From: Priapulus caudatus
Lineage: Eukaryota; Priapulida; Priapulimorpha; Priapulimorphida; Priapulidae
Direction: 5' to 3'
Assembly (NCBI RefSeq): GCF_000485595.1
Contig: NW_014578443.1
Coordinates: 4,342 to 32,488, forward strand
Length of the DNA stretch: 28,147 nucleotides
Shown here piece by piece: positions 28,100-28,147 of the stretch. A model generated the notes under the pieces. That model did not search any database. It saw nothing but the letters and a program-made list of their open reading frames with translations, and had not been told where the DNA came from. Position 1 is the stretch's first letter, and each line of letters starts with the position of its first letter. The position numbers and the translations under genes were made by a program.

Positions 28100-28147
<48 letters not shown>
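27761..28147. repeat. Dispersed CA-repeat family R1, copy 3 (longest), running off the window
   Basis: Starts TGTAACGTTGAAATAATGAAG as in copy 1 and includes the later part seen in copy 2. It has a perfect 10-bp hairpin (27937-27946 with 27951-27960, loop ACAA), a pyrimidine-rich stretch and a CA tract from 28103 to the end of the window. No coding capacity. A non-autonomous mobile repeat is possible, but no terminal repeats or target-site duplications are visible. Confidence 0.85.

Noticed and set aside
1-28147. tRNA, rRNA or other structured RNA genes
   Set aside because: No cloverleaf with box A/B motifs or rRNA-like stretch was recognised by eye; a covariance-model scan would be decisive.

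Overview
This window looks like repeat-rich nuclear DNA of an animal, probably an invertebrate (an arthropod is plausible, but nothing here proves the host). No intact host gene is visible. Almost all recognisable coding sequence is broken copies of the large polymerase gene (L) of non-segmented negative-strand RNA viruses (order Mononegavirales). They are embedded in LTR-retrotransposon fragments, a CA-ending dispersed repeat and simple repeats. The viral copies are endogenous viral elements, full of stops, frameshifts, deletions and insertions. No N, P, M or G gene is recognisable. A run of 25 N at 14406-14430 marks an assembly gap.

Two viral lineages are present. 'L1' is rhabdovirus-like: polymerase motif A is [10 protein letters not shown], motif C is QGDNQ, the capping (PRNTase) motifs are RxxxW..HGTTVP, YLGSST, W, HR and FMYQ, and the methyltransferase motif is GDGSGG. 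'L2' is a different, more divergent mononegavirus L: DNKAISP, motif A-like VDFQSWG, a decayed motif C (QEEN in place of QGDN), capping motifs RQDSW..HGVTTASP, YIGSGT, HHR and FFQEAM. Its family is not settled here.

Layout. 1-3615 is an indel-riddled minus-strand copy of L1, the mirror image of the plus-strand L1 copy 1 at 3758-7945, so 1-7206 is one huge inverted repeat around a small satellite centre (3630-3746). A GAC-rich minisatellite and AT-rich tract (7985-8358) follow, then L2 copy A (8359-9307). 9378-13258 holds L2 copy B, an LTR tail, a primer-binding-site-like motif and two gag-like ORFs. It is followed by L1 copy 2 (13259-16131), which is interrupted by the N gap, a foreign methyltransferase fragment and a dispersed repeat. 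L1 copy 4 (16446-17040) stops just after polymerase motif A, where a retroelement (17041-18440) begins. L2 copy C (18441-22447) and a near-identical second copy of the LTR/gag cassette (22448-24737) follow. L1 then resumes at motif C as copy 3 (24738-27760) and ends in another copy of the CA-ending repeat.

Taken together, the region is a nested graveyard: L1 sequence invaded by retroelement plus L2 sequence, with a composite unit of about 7 kb (L2 - LTR/gag - L1 - CA repeat) present twice. Every viral copy except the mirror arm lies on the plus strand. The locus resembles the virus- and transposon-rich loci that produce small RNAs in arthropods, but that is inference. Parts of the structure (the mirror arm, the mosaic tracts, the N gap) may be assembly artefacts and should be tested first.
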